DNA from: an uncultured Paracoccaceae bacterium
GTDB lineage: Bacteria; Pseudomonadota; Alphaproteobacteria; Rhodobacterales; Rhodobacteraceae
Assembly (NCBI GenBank): GCA_947495795.1
Contig: CANMAI010000005.1
Coordinates: 232,176 to 296,175, forward strand
Length of the DNA: 64,000 bases
Direction: 5' to 3'
Shown here: positions 62,596 through 64,000 of the stretch, piece after piece
Numbering within the stretch: the stretch's first letter is position 1
Layout: each line of letters opens with the position of its first letter
Program-made: the position numbers and the translations under genes
The notes under the pieces: generated by a model
Databases searched by the model: none
Told to the model about the DNA's origin: nothing
The model's input: the letters and a program-made list of their open reading frames with translations, nothing else

Positions 62596-63665
62596 AGCTT
62601 ATCATGGTGCTATTGGGCACACTGATCTCTCTTACAGGTTGTGCAGCCTTGTTTATCGCATGGCCAAGGCCACAAGACCCACGTGACCGACCTTACCGGA
62701 TCGAAGCCGCAAAATTTGAGGGTGGCGCAGGCGTGACGTTGGCAGGTGAACTGACGCTTCCCCGATCTGACGGCCCATTCAAAGCGGTCATTTTGATCAG
62801 CGGGTCGGGCCCAATGGATCGCAACGAAGCGGTGTTTGGGCACCGTCCGTTCTTGGTGCTGTCTGATCATCTGACACGCGCAGGATTTGCTGTGTTGCGC
62901 TATGATGACCGTGGCGTTGGGGATAGCACCGGTGATTTTGAAAGCGCCACGATGAACGATTTTGCCGATGATGCGGCAGGCGCGTTTCGCTGGCTCGCGA
63001 CACACTCCGACATCAAATCAACAGAGATCGGCTTTATCGGGGATTCTGAGGGCGGATACGTGGCACCCGCAGCAGCACTACAAGTGCCTGCCGCGTTTAT
63101 GGTCTTTCTGGCAGGTCCTGCCAAGCGGCTATTGCCGGATATCATGGCAACACAGACAGCGGGTATTCTCCGTCAGCAGGGCGCAAGCGACGCCACAATC
63201 ATAACAGCCCGCAAGCAGTATGAGGAGGCTACGATAATCTTATCTGGTCCGGGCACAGTCGCCGAAATCCGTTCAAAGCTTGATGTGTATTTGGCAAGTG
63301 AGGGGCAAACCGAACGTGAGAGGTCAAATGTTCTGGAGTTCTTGGTAAACCCATGGGGGATAGGTTACGCGACTTACGATCCTATTCCAGCACTGCGCGC
63401 GTTCAAGGGGCCAGTGCTGGCTCTCTATGGCAGCTCAGATTTGCAAGTTTCAGCCACCGAAAATGCACCGGTGATGCTTGAAAACCTCATCAACTCGCGT
63501 TCAGAGATTATCGTATTCGAAGGGCTAAACCACTTCTTTCAACCATCAGAAAGTGGAAGCATAAGTGAATACATGTGGATCGATACGACTATTGATCCGG
63601 AGGTATTGAACAGAATTAGCGATTGGATGCAAAACCTTTATGATGCTTCCTCGGGCAATCGCTAG
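62592..63665 (+). CDS. lipoprotein alpha/beta hydrolase 2 of the cassette
   Basis: The 357-residue product has a lipoprotein signal MKLIMVLLGTLISLTGCAAL with lipobox LTGC. ILISGSGPMDRNEAVFGHRP is the oxyanion region, FIGDSEGGYVAPAAAL the Ser nucleophile, LALYGSSDLQVSATE the Asp and FEGLNHFFQPSESG the His. This is the prolyl oligopeptidase/esterase-like group. Its start overlaps the desaturase stop, so the two are coupled; it may act on the desaturase product or on an envelope ester. Confidence 0.85.
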   Translation: MKLIMVLLGTLISLTGCAALFIAWPRPQDPRDRPYRIEAAKFEGGAGVTLAGELTLPRSDGPFKAVILISGSGPMDRNEAVFGHRPFLVLSDHLTRAGFAVLRYDDRGVGDSTGDFESATMNDFADDAAGAFRWLATHSDIKSTEIGFIGDSEGGYVAPAAALQVPAAFMVFLAGPAKRLLPDIMATQTAGILRQQGASDATIITARKQYEEATIILSGPGTVAEIRSKLDVYLASEGQTERERSNVLEFLVNPWGIGYATYDPIPALRAFKGPVLALYGSSDLQVSATENAPVMLENLINSRSEIIVFEGLNHFFQPSESGSISEYMWIDTTIDPEVLNRISDWMQNLYDASSGNR

Positions 63666-64000
63666 AGCAGTCATTTGTGCAAGCGCGGCGAAAGCTCGCT
63701 TCTCTAATCGGACGTTTAGGTCAAGTTCATTTCATCGTTTTGTTCCCGCTCTTTGGGATCATTGTCTCTCATCCGGGTCACACTTCTCTACGCAGTCATT
63801 GATGGCCCGGTTCAGTCGGACCGCTGCATGCATGTGTCGGATTGGACGTGGAGCGCCCCGCTTAGTCTCGCGCTTCAAGTTGCGTAGTGAGCCTTTTCGG
63901 CGTCATCCACAGACCTCGTCCGATGAGGGACGATCCCGTCTTTGGCATCAGGAAGGGGTATCAGGTCATGCAATTCCCTCCACTTTCCCATGACGGAACT
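63666..64000. other. 335-base end of window, no gene recognised
   Basis: Open frames on both strands are short and rich in Ser/Arg/Cys. No RNA, repeat or copy of the tRNA 3' end was found. Confidence 0.4.

Overview
The window reads as chromosomal DNA of a Rhodobacteraceae (Roseobacter-group) alphaproteobacterium. This rests on the high GC content, a GapR (DUF2312) protein, a type II lumazine synthase under an FMN riboswitch, RutR-type pyrimidine control, FnrL-type boxes and a glgP-B-C-A-X-pgm glycogen operon. The species cannot be named from sequence alone. Almost all genes are on the + strand and the protein-coding part is dense.

Layout. 1-5.3 kb: end of a VOC protein, a DCC thiol-oxidoreductase-like protein, a saccharopine dehydrogenase/DUF4166-like protein, a Tat-exported serine hydrolase, FMN riboswitch + ribH, and a MerR/TipAS regulator with a very clear operator. 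5.3-8.4 kb: a poorly coding stretch, an Ala/Glu/Lys-rich protein, rutR and an exported metallo-beta-lactamase-fold hydrolase. 8.4-14.9 kb: an RND efflux cassette with a divergent TetR repressor and two operators, bordered by non-coding scars. 15.1-29.3 kb: a locus for reductive pyrimidine catabolism. It holds a beta-alanine:pyruvate-type aminotransferase, an ammonium transporter, a beta-ureidopropionase-like hydrolase, dihydropyrimidinase, and an NMT1/THI5-type ABC importer. Three RutR boxes lie in front of rutR, the aminotransferase and dihydropyrimidinase, so one regulator probably joins these parts.

29.3-41 kb: lactate dehydrogenase, several small conserved proteins, a DksA/TraR zinc-finger protein, a DUF2161 nuclease-fold protein, then a group with two zinc peptidases (a leaderless M4/M36-like protease and an M28 peptidase), a membrane-anchored histidine phosphatase, a DUF3775-like protein and a pair resembling Bacillus YtfJ (GerW) and YtfI (DUF2953). 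41-43.4 kb: an ABM monooxygenase-like protein, a LysR stub, a carboxylesterase, a truncated haemoglobin and an IS3 remnant. By eye the base composition of + strand genes changes here from G-rich to C-rich, as expected at a replichore boundary or inversion end. 43.4-56.5 kb: an alpha/beta hydrolase, GapR, a VOC protein and the complete glycogen operon with LacI-type operator motifs.

56.6-64 kb: tRNA-Met(CAT) followed by accessory DNA of lower GC. It contains an IS3-family element with a frameshifted transposase that interrupts an unknown gene, a 36-residue membrane peptide, and a TetR-controlled cassette of a sterol-desaturase-family enzyme with two alpha/beta hydrolases. No CRISPR array, rRNA operon or prophage was seen.
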